Positions 52,763 to 63,169 of a stretch of DNA of 64,000 bases are shown piece by piece; position 1 is the first letter of the stretch, and each line of letters starts with the position of its first letter. A program made the translations under genes and the position numbers. Origin of the DNA: Galeruca laticollis (taxonomy: Eukaryota; Arthropoda; Insecta; Coleoptera; Chrysomelidae); contig OY998178.1 in NCBI GenBank assembly GCA_963921935.1, positions 51,576,951-51,640,950 on the forward strand. The letters are read 5' to 3'. The notes beneath the pieces were generated by a model, which was not told the DNA's origin, made no database searches, and saw nothing but the letters and a program-made list of their open reading frames with translations.

Positions 52763-53592
52763 CCTAAATACTTATAACTTAACCCACAAATAATTGCAGA
52801 CACTATGCTTAATTTATATTTAAATAAATATTTGTACTTGTGTTAAGAAATGTTGGTAGCATACCCTGTCAAAATTTAACTAATAAAATTGGCCAAGAAA
52901 TAAAAATTTAACATAAAACCTTTAAAAAAGGATGCTACTTTCATTTTACCCACAGTGTACAATAAGAAAAAATGTACTTACTGTACTCATTGTAGATCTC
53001 GGCTTGTTTTTGTCCCATAAAAATTTCATACTTTGAAAGGCAAACCATGAGCTTTTGTAAACTTCTGCTGTTCCTAAAAAAAAATAAAACTAATTATACC
53101 GGGTGGAAACGTTAAACGGGCACCGCGCTCTCACGTCTGTATTATTACATTTAATTGAAAAGTAAATATGCTGACTATGATTTGCACCATTCGATAGCTG
53201 CGAAAAAATCATACAAGTCAGCATATTTACTTTTCAATTTAATGTAATAATACAGACGTGAGAGCGCGGTGCCCGTTTAACGTTTCCACCCGGTATAAAC
53301 TCATTTAATTAAGGTTTGTTTTAAAAAAAATTAAAGTAAATTTTCGGTACCTACCTTTTCCAGTGCCGGTGGTCTTCGTCATTTTCATTTTCTCTCTCCT
53401 AAGTGCTGCCAAAAGATATTCCATTTTTTTCTTGCATTCATCAACCGACCTATTCACTTCTTTTGCGATTTCCTCCCAAGCATCTTGTTTTAGAATTTTA
53501 TTATAATGATCTCGATGTTTCGGGTCCCAAAGTAGTTCATATTTACGGTAAATTTCTATAAAGTTTATTACTTCTTCTTTATTCCACTCCAT
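50915..53592 (-). CDS. Harbinger-encoded MADF-domain accessory protein (three exons)
   Basis: Exon 1 is 53592-53355 (ATG, donor AAAAG|GTAGGT); exon 2 is 53073-52982 (acceptor TTTTTAG, donor ACA|GTAAGT); exon 3 is 51670-50915 (acceptor TTGTTACAG). Phases 1 and 0 fit, giving 361 aa. The N-terminus is a MADF domain (EWNKEEVINFIEIYRKYELL, WEEIAKEVNRSVDECKKKME, then in exon 2 SSWFAFQSMKFLWDKNKPRS). An acidic linker, a KKKRQK basic stretch and a BESS-like helix follow (YHFGNLIASKLRLYNDDVRC), then a Gln/Ser-rich tail. MADF/Myb-like partners carry Harbinger transposase to the nucleus and to the TIRs. Exons 1-2 lie beyond the transposase 3' end; exon 3 lies within the transposase intron, and intron 2 contains transposase exon 2. 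No lesion seen. Confidence 0.88.
51882..51945 (+). repeat. Two tandem 32-bp copies duplicating a splice acceptor
   Basis: AGCAACTAAATAAAGGTTTT...ATTGTAGAT is present twice in a row. Both contain polypyrimidine plus TAG. Only the second is in frame with an open exon. Confidence 0.9.
53099..53293. mobile_element. 195-bp MITE with ~80-bp perfect inverted arms, TA-flanked
   Basis: CCGGGTGGAAACGTTAAACG at 53099-53118 is mirrored at the right end (CGTTTAACGTTTCCACCCGG, 53274-53293), with TA on both sides. The arms match almost base for base over ~80 bp around a 35-bp loop. It lies in MADF intron 1, between exons 1 and 2, so it postdates the Harbinger copy. Tc1/mariner-type MITE by target site. Confidence 0.88.
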
Positions 53593-53895
53593 AATATTAT
53601 TTTTTAATATTAAAAATAAAACAATAGTACCATCCCCAGTGGAATTCAGACGACTACTGACTAGTGACTGCACACAAAATATATTTTGTTTTATCATTTT
53701 TAAAGCGAATATGCAACGACTGGTTGTGTCAAAAAAACGTCCGTCCACACTGTGACTGTCTCGTATCGTATCATTTCTTTGATGTGTCGGCGAAAAACCG
53801 AAAATTGAGCGATCAAGTCCGTTGCGTTTCTATTTATCCATTTTGATACGTTACTATGCAACGGTTTCCTGTCTCCACTGATACGCAACGATGAC

Positions 53896-53931
53896 ACGAT
53901 ACGTGATTTGGCAACAAATGGATACCCGCCT
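53896..53931 (-). repeat. Harbinger right TIR (36 bp)
   Basis: Exact inverted partner of 50200-50235. Confidence 0.95.
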
Positions 53932-53934
53932 TAA

Positions 53935-54902
53935 GGCTCACAACGATCGTAACAGCCACTTTATCGTTCCACTTAAGGCTCGTGGTCGTTCAACGTCACA
54001 GATGACGTCACTGTTTGCGACTGCGTCTCGCCCACTTCGCCCATAAAAATTGGTGGGTCTGAGTGGGCTTTCATCAAAACTTGGCGGCAATTCAAACATG
54101 GCGATATTCTTTCATTCGTTTTGTCAAAAAACGCAACCATAAATTCACGGGAATCGATGATGAATTAAATTTGTGCTTTTCATTCAATTTATTTTTAAAA
54201 TAAGTGCAATAATAATAATTATTTAATCTCTCCCTCATTTCTCTTTTCTTTGATTTGAATATTAATTTGAATAATTGGTGTTTACATTTAAATTTTATTA
54301 AATACAATTTGAATTTTTATGTTTGAGCCAACAGAATTTACTGATAAGTTGTCACAGTAGATTTTTGATTGCTTGAGATGAGTTAAAAACTCGTGACTGA
54401 TTGCAACAACAATGGCAACAATTAAAAATTGGTTTTGAGAATTAGCTGGCGGCTTTCCGATGATTTTTAATTTGCCCTTATTGTTTGTTAATTTGTTGGG
54501 TGCCTTACAATGAGTCTTCTTTTAAAAACATTTGATATTAACACGAGTTTCCCTTAACTCGGTCATTGTGTGAAAAAGCTAGGAATCGAAAGAAAAATAC
54601 TAATTTTACTAAAAAAGTTTTGTCAACAAAGGATCTGATGTTGCGACGCTACCGTTTATTTCACTTTTTCCCTCTCCATTCAAACATTCATCCTATCTTG
54701 ACAGAGGGACTTGTGCGCTCTGTAGTTTTATTGGTTATCGTTCGCCGCCAACACATCACCCTACCCGATGCGAGCAGCCGTGAAGCCTAGAAAAGAGTTT
54801 ATTTTACATTACATTTCTCATTGCCATTTATGTTTGCCAGAACCACATACTACACACCAGAATCTTCGGTAAATGTACGGGAATTGTTATTTACGTGTCA
54901 AG
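53935..54902. other. non-coding stretch
   Basis: GGCTCACAACGATCGTAACA-like sequence just right of the Harbinger end suggests older repeat DNA. No coding exon could be supported; the open frames 54092-54307 (-) and 54566-54790 (+) have no recognisable domain. Confidence 0.4.
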
Positions 54903-55015
54903 TTCGGAAAGTGCTATTTCACAGGGCGAGTATGCAAGTTTCAGGGCGACGCTGAAGGCGCAGCCCTGAAAGCATGCGAGCCGTGTAAACACACTTTCCG
55001 AGTGTGGCGGGTACA
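54903..55015. repeat. Nested hairpin CGGAAAGTG...CACTTTCCG
   Basis: The outer arms TTCGGAAAGTG and CACTTTCCGAG and inner arms GTATGCAAGTTTCAGGGC and GCCCTGAAAGCATGC pair around a short loop. A similar design occurs at 63195-63280, and both are followed by a GCC-AGCCAAGTTTC box, so they belong to one unclassified repeat family. Confidence 0.6.
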
Positions 55016-55072
55016 ATATTTTTTGTGCAGCCACCAATAATTTGACAATAATATAGGAACAGAATATTTATT

Positions 55073-55178
55073 GCATAGCCAAGTTTCATAAATGCCCGTC
55101 CTCGATGCCTAGCCAAGCTCCATAAAAGACCATCCTCGATGCCTAGCCACTTTCAACAAAAGTTCATCCTCGATGCCT
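55073..55178 (+). repeat. Three ~34-bp tandem units (CATCCTCGATGCCTAGCC)
   Basis: GTCCTCGATGCCTAGCC, CATCCTCGATGCCTAGCC and CATCCTCGATGCCTATCT follow at about 34-35-bp spacing, each preceded by an AA(G/C)(T/C)(T/C)C-TAAA box. A single related unit is at 63365-63395. Confidence 0.7.
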
Positions 55179-55420
55179 ATCTGGTATTTTGTCTTTATTG
55201 AAAATTTTGACATAAGAGCTCGGAAAAGGAGGTACTTTGCCGAGCAGTTCTGTCGCTTTGCCGAACAGTCAATTTTCCAATCTAAACTGGCAACGACGCA
55301 CTTTCCGAGCTAAAAACGCATCTTTTAAAGTGGCAGCATAAAAAGAAAAATGTCTTCTAGAGCTGCACGAATGGTGAAATTAGCGGCAAATGTATTTCAT
55401 AACCATGACGGCAAAGATAA

Positions 55421-55425
<5 letters not shown>

Positions 55426-55502
<77 letters not shown>
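55426..55502. repeat. (TA)n microsatellite, ~77 bp
   Basis: An almost pure TA dinucleotide run. Confidence 0.97.
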
Positions 55503-55507
<5 letters not shown>

Positions 55508-56506
55508 CTGCAAATGATTGCCACCCTTAAAATGGGAATTGGGTGGCCTCAGGGTTTGTAATGAACTAGATTAGTGGAGTGGACTGTTGAGTTTGTCGTT
55601 CACTACTGCACCTAAGTAGATGTGTTGTTTGTTTTTCTTCGATAAGGTTGTGGAGAGAAGGACCAGTCGTAATTTTAAGTAACTTTTAATAAAACACTTA
55701 AATACGACAATTTTAAACACGTAAATCGCTTTACAACAAAATAGTCACGAGATGGAGCAAGAAGAATATCCACAGTGAGTTGATAGTTAGTTACAGTTTT
55801 GTTAATGCTCGTGTGGTAGATATGTATATTTTTCCGCTAATTCTCGAACGACGTCACAGAAATTTGCACGTTTTTATATTGCGTCGTAACGCGAGAGATA
55901 TTTTAACATTTCAGGTTGATCTAGATATAGTTTACGCACACTGTATGTATCGAACACGAGGAACTGTCACACTTTTTTATGTCGATCGATACAGAGTGGA
56001 TTCAGTTCTGTACTGCTTGATGTTGAGAAACTGACTGTTTGTAAATTGCTTAATTTCTGTAGATATTCGCAGGCTTTTTGGGAGTAGAACTTTTTCTTTC
56101 AGACTATAACTCTGTCAGTTGAATGGTGATATTTTTTGATATAAAGGTAATTACCCACTTTACCGTGAAGCGATAAATAGTGTCCTGTTGGTTAATTTAT
56201 GTCAATTCATAAAACATTCATTTCGAATACTTGCTTCCCTATTCATTTGCGAAAGGGTTTGAAATATTGTTCACAATGCTAATTGAACGTCGTAGATCAC
56301 TCAAAGTTATTTGTAGTATTTTAATAGTTTTGAAAGTTCCATAATCTCTATTATATGAAAGACTTTTGATGAGCAGCTAAAGTTTCTTTTATTAATGGGC
56401 ATTTACGACCATTAAAGTGAATAATAAGGGTTTGATGTCACAATAGACATTCAAACTTGTCCGAGAATTCACAATAATGTGAAATTTCTCCCGATTGATT
56501 TGTCAT

Positions 56507-56510
<4 letters not shown>
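55503..56510. other. non-coding stretch
   Basis: An ATG at 55752 starts MEQEEYPQ and meets GTGAGT, which could mark a tiny first exon, but no partner exon supports it. The open frame 55780-56034 has no recognisable domain. Confidence 0.35.

Positions 56511-56540
<30 letters not shown>
56511..56540. repeat. (AT)n microsatellite, 30 bp
   Basis: A pure AT dinucleotide run. Confidence 0.97.
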
Positions 56541-56543
<3 letters not shown>

Positions 56544-56871
56544 ATGGACCAAGTAATAAATTGGGGCATTTTCCTTAATGCCCGGGCATTATGAATAATG
56601 ACAAGCTACTTAGGACGAAGTAATTAATTATAATTTGAAGTTCCTTATTTATTACATTGCCTAGACATTGTGAATATTGCCATGTAGTTTTCCGGCAATC
56701 TAATAATACTCTGTGTATTTGACACTGCATGGGGTGCGGGCGGGTGAACAAACACGTGGTACTCGCTGACCAATCAGAGTCCGTGACGGCAGACGGTTAC
56801 GAGCGAACGTCATGTTTAGTTTTGCATTCAAAGCGAATACAGACAAACGTGGAAGGTTATATTTGCGTGAT

Positions 56872-56935
56872 TAGGCAATCCAACGACCTGTCAAAGTAAA
56901 TTCAATATGGCGGTGAAGGTCAAATAAACAACAAA
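56872..56935 (+). repeat. Inverted repeat flanking THAP relic, left
   Basis: GGCAATCCAA...CAATATGGCGG-GA-GGTCAAA. A gapped inverted counterpart lies at 58617-58682 (TTTGACCGTCGCCGCCATATTG ... TTGGATTGCTTAATT read inverted). It could be a terminal repeat of an element containing the THAP gene, or a shared promoter-type repeat. Confidence 0.4.
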
Positions 56936-57035
56936 GTTACTGTAGAGTGTGATTGTTTAACCCACGTTAAATCGATTTTCTTTCTGTTTATTGGATGTAA
57001 ATTGTGGTTTTTAAATAGTGTAGTGTTTGTCTTCG

Positions 57036-58091
57036 ATATGTATTATAGTTGGTTGTGGAAGCCGTTCTAATCGTGATGAAGTTTCGTTTTGTTCCCGCAG
57101 AGACAAAACACAAGTTTCTAACGAAGAAACACATTTTGACCAAACTTCGCAGGGCTGCATGAATATCTGTGGCATGGATTGCAGCAATAAAGAAAGACGA
57201 TCAGACCGAATCTATATTGAAACACCAGAACGTTTGCTGTAGACACTATATAACTGGTAGGCTTCTAATCAAATATATCAACTCTACTAGCTCCTAGTTT
57301 ACGTAGTTTGTAGTCAAGTAGGTATTACCTCATTTTAGGCAAACTTGCTGTCCTCTAAGATAAAGAACACCCTGACTGGGTACCATCTCAACATATGGGA
57401 CATGTGTCTCAGAAAGTAAAAAAAAGGGCTGCAGATGTTGACCGAAAGAATCGCAGAGATAAAAGGACAAAACTGACTGACACTAAGGTAAAAAATAATT
57501 AATAGTAGTCCTTTTTTATGTAAATTGTCTCCAGAGCTAAATGACAATTGATTGGGATATGTGTAACTGATCGTCCTGGTTAAGAAAAGATACTCGATGA
57601 GCAGGTTATGCACACTTTATTTTGATAAAAAATGTTAATTTTTAGTAATAGCTATGTTAAGTTATGTATTGATAGTTGCTGAAAATTGTTATAATTAATT
57701 ACTTTGTCAACAGGTCATGGATATTGATGAAATGCCTCAACAGTTCCAGGATGATCAAATTGAATTTATGGAGACGGTGGTGTCTATGATGCTTAAGTTT
57801 TCATGTCTTAGTTTTGAAGCTAAACATTTAGTTAATATTACTTTGCAACTTTTATTATTTCTCAACATTGATTGAATGTTTTATTTTGATTTGTACTTAA
57901 ATAGTAATAATTCTTGTCTCTTCATAATACGTATAACGTTTATGTACTAAGTGTTATTATAGTAATATATTTTTACATGGCTTTGTCAATAAGATCAAAA
58001 TATTTGAACAAGGAGGCTGAAGTTCATTGATTTTACTCATGTTAATATTAGAAATATGTATTGTAATGTACAAATGTCAAAATGAAATAAA
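57036..58091 (+). pseudogene. THAP-domain gene relic (three exons)
   Basis: Exon 1 (57036-57256) reads CIIVGCGSRSNRDEVSF, then in a shifted frame FRFVPAETKHKF and WIAAIKKDDQTESILKHQNV with CCRHYITG. This is a THAP zinc finger (C-x4-C ... C-x2-H), a DNA-binding module shared with P-element transposases. Exon 2 (57339-57487) gives GKLAVL, a stop, then DKEHPDWVPSQHMGHVSQKV, the conserved PDW-PS--LGH motif. Exon 3 (57714-57875) ends in a stop; AATAAA at 58086. Splice sites and phases are intact, but the start codon position is ATA, there is one frameshift near 57080, and two in-frame stops. Origin may be a transposon or a lineage-specific gene. Confidence 0.7.
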
Positions 58092-58731
58092 ATTTATATT
58101 TTGCAGTGTAAAATAATTGTTTTTCTAATGCATTAAATGTCGCACACTTTAGGGACAATAAAAAAACAAAACCCTTATATAACAGTTTATTTTTTCCAAA
58201 AACAAAAAAAACTAGATAATAAAACCCATAAGGTCATTAGAAACAATTTCACAAGCCAACATCGACAAAAAACAATCATTTATAAACTCATTACATAACT
58301 ACAAATACATATATAATTCCTTACAATCAATGAAAGTTCTACATTTATTTACTAAAAATAAAATACAACACTGATTTAATAGCAAAAGGTTACACATAAT
58401 AAATATATCTATTAGCTAAACTATTTATGTTTCTCCAACAACTGGATTTTACACTAATAATGATTTAAAATAAGCACTCTTTATCTTAAAATATGAAAAT
58501 TGTCCTTCTCAAACACTACAAAACACCTTAAAACTCCACAAAATACAAAATAAATCGTTTTATGACTATAAAACTCTGCAACTTCTAAACATAAATGAAT
58601 ATACTGAATGCAATGTTTGACCGTCGCCGCCATATTGACAGCTAAAAAGTCACATGGTTTGGATTGCTTAATTCTGTGTTGAATTATAGTGAGAGGCACT
58701 TGTTACTTCGCAGTTATTTTGTTAGTTTGCA
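58092..58731. other. AT-rich spacer and probable leader of the Ginger2-like gene
   Basis: No exon. 58617-58731 contains the inverted-repeat partner and the sequence just before the integrase start. Confidence 0.4.
58617..58682 (-). repeat. Inverted repeat flanking THAP relic, right
   Basis: Partner of 56872-56935. Shared CAATATGGCGG and GCAATCCAA blocks in inverted order. Confidence 0.4.
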
Positions 58732-59779
58732 ATGGATAAATCAAAATTAGTCGACATGAATCGTCGATTTGACGAAAGATTAAAATAATTGATTTCACTC
58801 AAAGGAAAAAATATTCAGTTTTTCAGTTACGAAACTTACACAGAATTGATTAAAAAGGTGAAATCTTCAAAATCAGAAGTGTCAATTAAAAAACCAGAAG
58901 ATTATCAGCATTTGCGGAGATTCGATGTTATTACTATTGGAGAGGCGGAAAAATTAATTGTCCCGGTCAAAGAAGACAACATAATCAGGTATTACGTAAA
59001 TGAAAACGAAATATTTCAGATACTACATGAGACCCACCTAAAAATTGGACATGGTGGAAGGAACCGGATGGAGAAAGAGTTGAATTTGCGCTATAAAAAT
59101 ATTACGAGTGAAATGATTGTCATTTATTTGAACTTGTGTGACAATTGTGAAAAACGCAACGTTCCGAAGAAAGGATTAGTAGTCAAACCTATTCTTAGTA
59201 GCTAAATGAATGCAATATGTCAAGTCGACTCAATTGACATGCAAACCCAAGAAGATGGTCCATACAAATTTATATTGGTATACCAAGACCATCCATATTA
59301 CGAAATTCGTTCAGTTGCGTCCGCTCAATACAAAAAAGGCCGAAGAAGTAGCATATGTACTCCTTGACATTTTTACAATATTCGGTGCACCTAGCCTTCT
59401 TCAAAGCGATAATGGCAGAGAGTTTGCGAATAAAATTGTCCAGGAAGCTTGTACCATGTGGCCCGAATTAAAAATTGTACATGGTAAACCGAGGCACTCT
59501 CAAAGCCAAGGGTCGGTAGAGAGAGCCAACCAAGATATAGAGAATATCCTCAGTACGTGGTTGGAAGATAACAACACCAATAAATGGTCCGAAGGATTAA
59601 GGTTCGTTCAATTAATGAAAAACAGAGCGCATCACACAGGCATTAACTGTACTCCATATGAAGCCATGTTTGGGACGAAGTTAAAAGTAGAACTCAAAAG
59701 TTCTTCTATACCAAATGAGACCATGGTTGATATTAATTCAGAGGAAGAATTAGAAAAAAACTTATCCACCGAGGGTACT

Positions 59780-59960
59780 GTTATCGAAAATAAGCAAGTT
59801 GCGTCCAACGAAAATAATCAAGTAGAGACTACTGAAGATGATCAAATTGAGTCCATCGAAAATGAAACAGTCCAAAGAGAATCCATTAAAAATGATAAAG
59901 TAGAGTCCTTTGAAAATTAAACAGGCCAAAAAGAATCCATTTGAAAATGATAGAGTCCAA
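59780..59960 (+). repeat. Degenerate coding minisatellite (EN--VES-type)
   Basis: Seven or so imperfect 24-33-base units encode GAAAAT-AT-AAGTAGAGTCC, i.e. ENxQVESI variants, within the Ginger2-like frame between the integrase core and C-terminal domain. Unit number change is the likely cause of the frame loss here. Confidence 0.65.
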
Positions 59961-60428
59961 GAAAACAAAATATGTGGAATCCACCGACAATGCAGTACAT
60001 TTATGTTCATCACCTATTAGTTTCGATGCTCGGGATGAAGAAACTTTGAATTTAAATTCAATATTTGGAGACGAAATGCTTTCATTAGAACAGAACGTGA
60101 AGCGCAAGACAGAAAAGGTTATGCTTCTTAGAAAATCAACTTTAATTAATTTGCAGAAACAAGCCGAAGAAATGTTGGATGCATCTAATGATAAATATCC
60201 CGTAGCTAATGTTGGCGATACAGTGAGGGTCCGGGTTCCAGATGTCGATCGAGCTCGTAGTGACGGAAGAAATATACTTGCTCTTGTAATTGAAATAACA
60301 CCCGCTAATATTTATAAATTGGGAACGAAACATGGTGTTTTGAATCAACTTTATTCTAGAAACCAGTTTACAGTGTGCAAGGAAAAGTTTATTTCCCCTG
60401 CAGATGTTCCGAAGACAGTGATTTCATT

Positions 60429-60470
60429 GAGAGAGAGAGAGAGAGAGAGAGTGAGAGAGAGAGAGAGAGT
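60429..60470 (+). repeat. (GA)n microsatellite within coding frame
   Basis: Two GA runs separated by GTGA and ending GTAAG encode alternating Arg-Glu between VISLRE and RLSSKCGG. The reading frame is preserved across it. Confidence 0.9.
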
Positions 60471-60621
60471 AAGATTATCGTCCAAATGTGGCGGGAAAGG
60501 ATACAGTCGTTGTACTTGCAAAGATGGCTGTAAATCTGACAAATGTAGTTGTCGCAAAAACAAGAAACTTTGCAACTCAAAGTGCCATCAAAGCGGCAAT
60601 TGTTCTAACAAATCATTATGA

Positions 60622-61401
60622 CATTAATTTTGTTTCAATGTTCAATTCTTTAAGCTTTCCTTGAAATTATAAGGCTGATTATAAACATTGTTTAAGGTAC
60701 AGTTCCTTTTCAGTTAGATTATACAATACTTGTGTGAGTCATAGCATCTATAAAAAGAAAAAAAATTATAAGTTCTGTGATTATATGGGTAGTTTTGTTT
60801 TTGTTATTTTTGGAGCTTTTAATTATAATTTTATTACCTTGTAACCAGTTTTAACAACAGTTTAACTTTTAAATAAAAAAAGTAACTATGATTAAGACTT
60901 GTAAGAACTAGAGGATTTACAACGTCCATATCTACTAAGTATGTATTATAAGTCTGATTAGTCTGATTTTCAATTTTATTATCATAGGTTGGCAGAGTTC
61001 CTATCAAAGGAAAGATTTTATTTGTTTTTAAATACTGATTCTGTTTGAAATAAAAATAACAGTATTAAACCCACTAAGCAAAAAAACATCGCAGTTTCGT
61101 TACTGATACGTTGAAAGTTACATTGTTGCGTTATTCAAAAAGGATTTGTTACGACCTTTTCTTGTTACGTAAAATGTCCGCAAACATGACAAAATCCCAG
61201 TCACGTTTACAAATAAACGTTTTTGTTACAAAACTATAACATATTATTTCCGGGCTTGGAATTTTCCAGTTACCTCGTAATTTTAACGTTACGATTATGT
61301 GACTAAAGTTACATTTTCGTTTCGAAGCTATAACATACTAGTTTCATTTTTGAGATGTTACAATAATGTAACATTTCTTAATCGAAACTAAAGCAAAGCT
61401 A
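60622..61401. other. non-coding stretch
   Basis: AT-rich. 61080-61390 has recurrent GTTAC/GTAAC boxes typical of repeat DNA but no defined element. Confidence 0.4.
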
Positions 61402-61576
61402 TTTTTAGTGGGAAATCGGCCAAAAAGTATTATACTTTCTCTAGCAAAAAGTTCAAGTTCATACCGACAGAAAGAACTGTCTTTGTGGCAACAGTTTTTT
61501 CTATTGATTGGAATTCCTATTGAACTTTTGATAAAAGAAAGTATAACTATTTTTATTTGGCTGATCCCACTAAAAA
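61402..61576. mobile_element. ~175-bp MITE with TTTTTAGTGGG inverted ends
   Basis: TTTTTAGTGGG at 61402-61412 and CCCACTAAAAA at 61566-61576. The inverted match continues inward with gaps (GGCCAAA/TTTGGCT, TATACTTTCT/AGAAAGTATA, AAAAGTTCAA/TTGAACTTTT) for ~55 bp per arm. No coding content. Target duplication not obvious. Confidence 0.75.
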
Positions 61577-62110
61577 TTCAGTAGTTATTATATGACCTCC
61601 TTCAAATCTTATATGTCTATGTATCAGAATAGATTGGTGCATACATCAAGTAATGCAACTGTAACCATATTTATCAAACAATGTATTTATGTGATGGAGG
61701 CGTTCATATTTTGCTAATTATTCATTTTGTTTCACTAGTATTGAGTTTTTATTATTTTCACCACACTAACCTAAAGGCACCCCAATCAAATACATGCTCC
61801 AAACATAAATTTAAATACTTTCTGGGTAGTTTTAATAATATACTTATGTAGATTGAAATAAAAAATATATTCTATTTTACTTATGTACATAAATATGTTC
61901 ATATAGAGATTTATGTAAAGCATCTATTGCACACACGTACCTCTGAAAAATGAATCAAATATTAGAATTATAATAATATTCATGTACATGTTTACTTATA
62001 TAGTTCAAAAATATGTATATTTACCAATTCCTATGCTGCAGCTCTGCTCTCTTAAGCCGTTGGTTGGTTTGTCGAAACCTATCCATAGTTATGATCTCGA
62101 ATTCCTTATA
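61577..62110. other. non-coding stretch
   Basis: No supported feature. Confidence 0.4.
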
Positions 62111-62896
62111 AGTATGGAGTGTAGAAGTAAGGAGGACCGTGTCTTGTATAGGGGACAAGTTGAAAAAGTGTCCAGCTGTAAGCAGCAAATTAGAGTTCAA
62201 TAACCGACCACAATAACGCTAGCGTAGCGAGTGGAAATGACATGAAATTAGCAGTTGTAAACGGAGTGAAGTACGCTGAGTTGGAAAATTTAATGTCTCT
62301 GATGACTAGTGTAGTTGAGCATATTGCAGTTTATAAAACGTCAACTATTTTCGTAGTCAAGTGTTAATTAGTAAATAGAACCTATAAAAAACAAAAATGA
62401 ACCGACAAAACGCCAAGTTACTCTCTTGAATGTACGGTTTATTATTTTAAAAAGAACTCTATGTTAAAGAAATATTATATTTAAACAATGTTATATTAAA
62501 GAAAGAATTTTATATAAAATAAATATTATATTAAAATAATTTTTTTTGTTCAATCATAAAATTCCTGTGACTCTTTTCCAGCACAGAATCGTGTGCCCAA
62601 ATTATTGGAAACTTGTATATTACAATAATAATTATTTTTTTTATTCATTAAATTTTTTAAAATATTTTCGAATCACTATGTACAGATATTAGATTTTCTG
62701 AAATCTATTTAAAAATGCGCGGTAACAAAGCGGAAGTCTTTCTTTCCTATTTAATTTAGTATCCTACTCTAATAATTTATGGCGCTGTTTTTTAAATCTT
62801 TCCACTTGCTACTATCGCGCCACCTTAATTTGCTCCCTGTCAGCGGACACTTTTTCATACACTGAGTTGGTCCTCCTTAGTTCTACCCTCCATACT
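62111..62896. mobile_element. 786-bp TIR element, TA-flanked
   Basis: AGTATGGAGTGTAGAAGTAA at 62111-62130 matches, inverted, TTAGTTCTACCCTCCATACT at 62877-62896, with TA just outside each end (62109-62110, 62897-62898). The inverted match goes on inward: GGAGGACC, GAAAAAGTGTCC, AGCAAATTA, AAGTGGAAA. The interior is AT-rich with no transposase. Non-autonomous Tc1/mariner-type by target site. Confidence 0.8.
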
Positions 62897-63169
62897 TATC
62901 AGTTACAATGTGGCAGTGTTGTGCTGCATCTAAAGATGAATATCAATGATTAAGTATAAATATTGAATAAAAATTGTAAACATTCATATATACTGATAAA
63001 AACTGTAATTGTAGAGTAACGATTACAACATCAAAAGTTATACATGTGCAACTGTAAGAAGTTGATCATAAATTAAGACTATTTATTCCAAAATTTTGAA
63101 AGCGAGTATTTGTTTTGTATTATATGCGCCGAAAAAGTGTTTGAAAAGGACTATATAACATAATAGTAT
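62897..63169. other. non-coding stretch
   Basis: No supported feature. Confidence 0.35.

Larger units (their letters stand above)
50200..53931. mobile_element. Apparently intact PIF/Harbinger transposon (3732 bp)
   Basis: The termini are 36-bp perfect inverted repeats starting AGGCGGGTATCCATTTGTTG (50200 rightward, 53931 leftward), directly flanked by TAA on both sides (50197-50199, 53932-53934), the TWA trinucleotide typical of PIF/Harbinger. It carries a two-exon transposase on + and a three-exon MADF-domain gene on -, both without disabling changes and reciprocally interleaved. Subterminal CGTATCGTATCA boxes recur near both ends and may be protein-binding sites. A 195-bp MITE sits in an intron. 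Perfect TIRs and open genes mean recent activity. Confidence 0.93.
58732..60621 (+). pseudogene. Ginger2/KRBA2-like integrase-type transposase, frameshifted
   Basis: ATG at 58732, first stop at 58786. An H2C2-type zinc region (HETHLKIGHGGRNRMEKELN ... CDNCEKRNVPKKG) ends at a stop at 59203. The retroviral-type integrase core follows: CQVDSIDMQ (first Asp), a frameshift near 59290, then LLQSDNGREF (second Asp) and SQSQGSVERANQD (catalytic Glu) in 59290-59920. An Asn/Glu-rich repeat stretch carries a second shift near 59920. The last frame 59941-60621 has VRVRVPDVDRARSDGRNILA and a cysteine tail (CGGKGYSRCTCKDGCKSDKC). This layout matches the GINGER2 transposon family, from which vertebrate KRBA2 derives. 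Two stops and two shifts make it inactive as read. Terminal repeats not found. Confidence 0.8.

Noticed and set aside
55780..56034. 84-codon open frame after the (TA)n repeat
   Set aside because: No recognisable motif and no upstream or downstream exon; kept only as a note in the stretch entry.
59762..60107. Minus-strand frames rich in Phe/Ile opposite the Ginger2-like repeat region
   Set aside because: Antisense translation of the EN--VES minisatellite.
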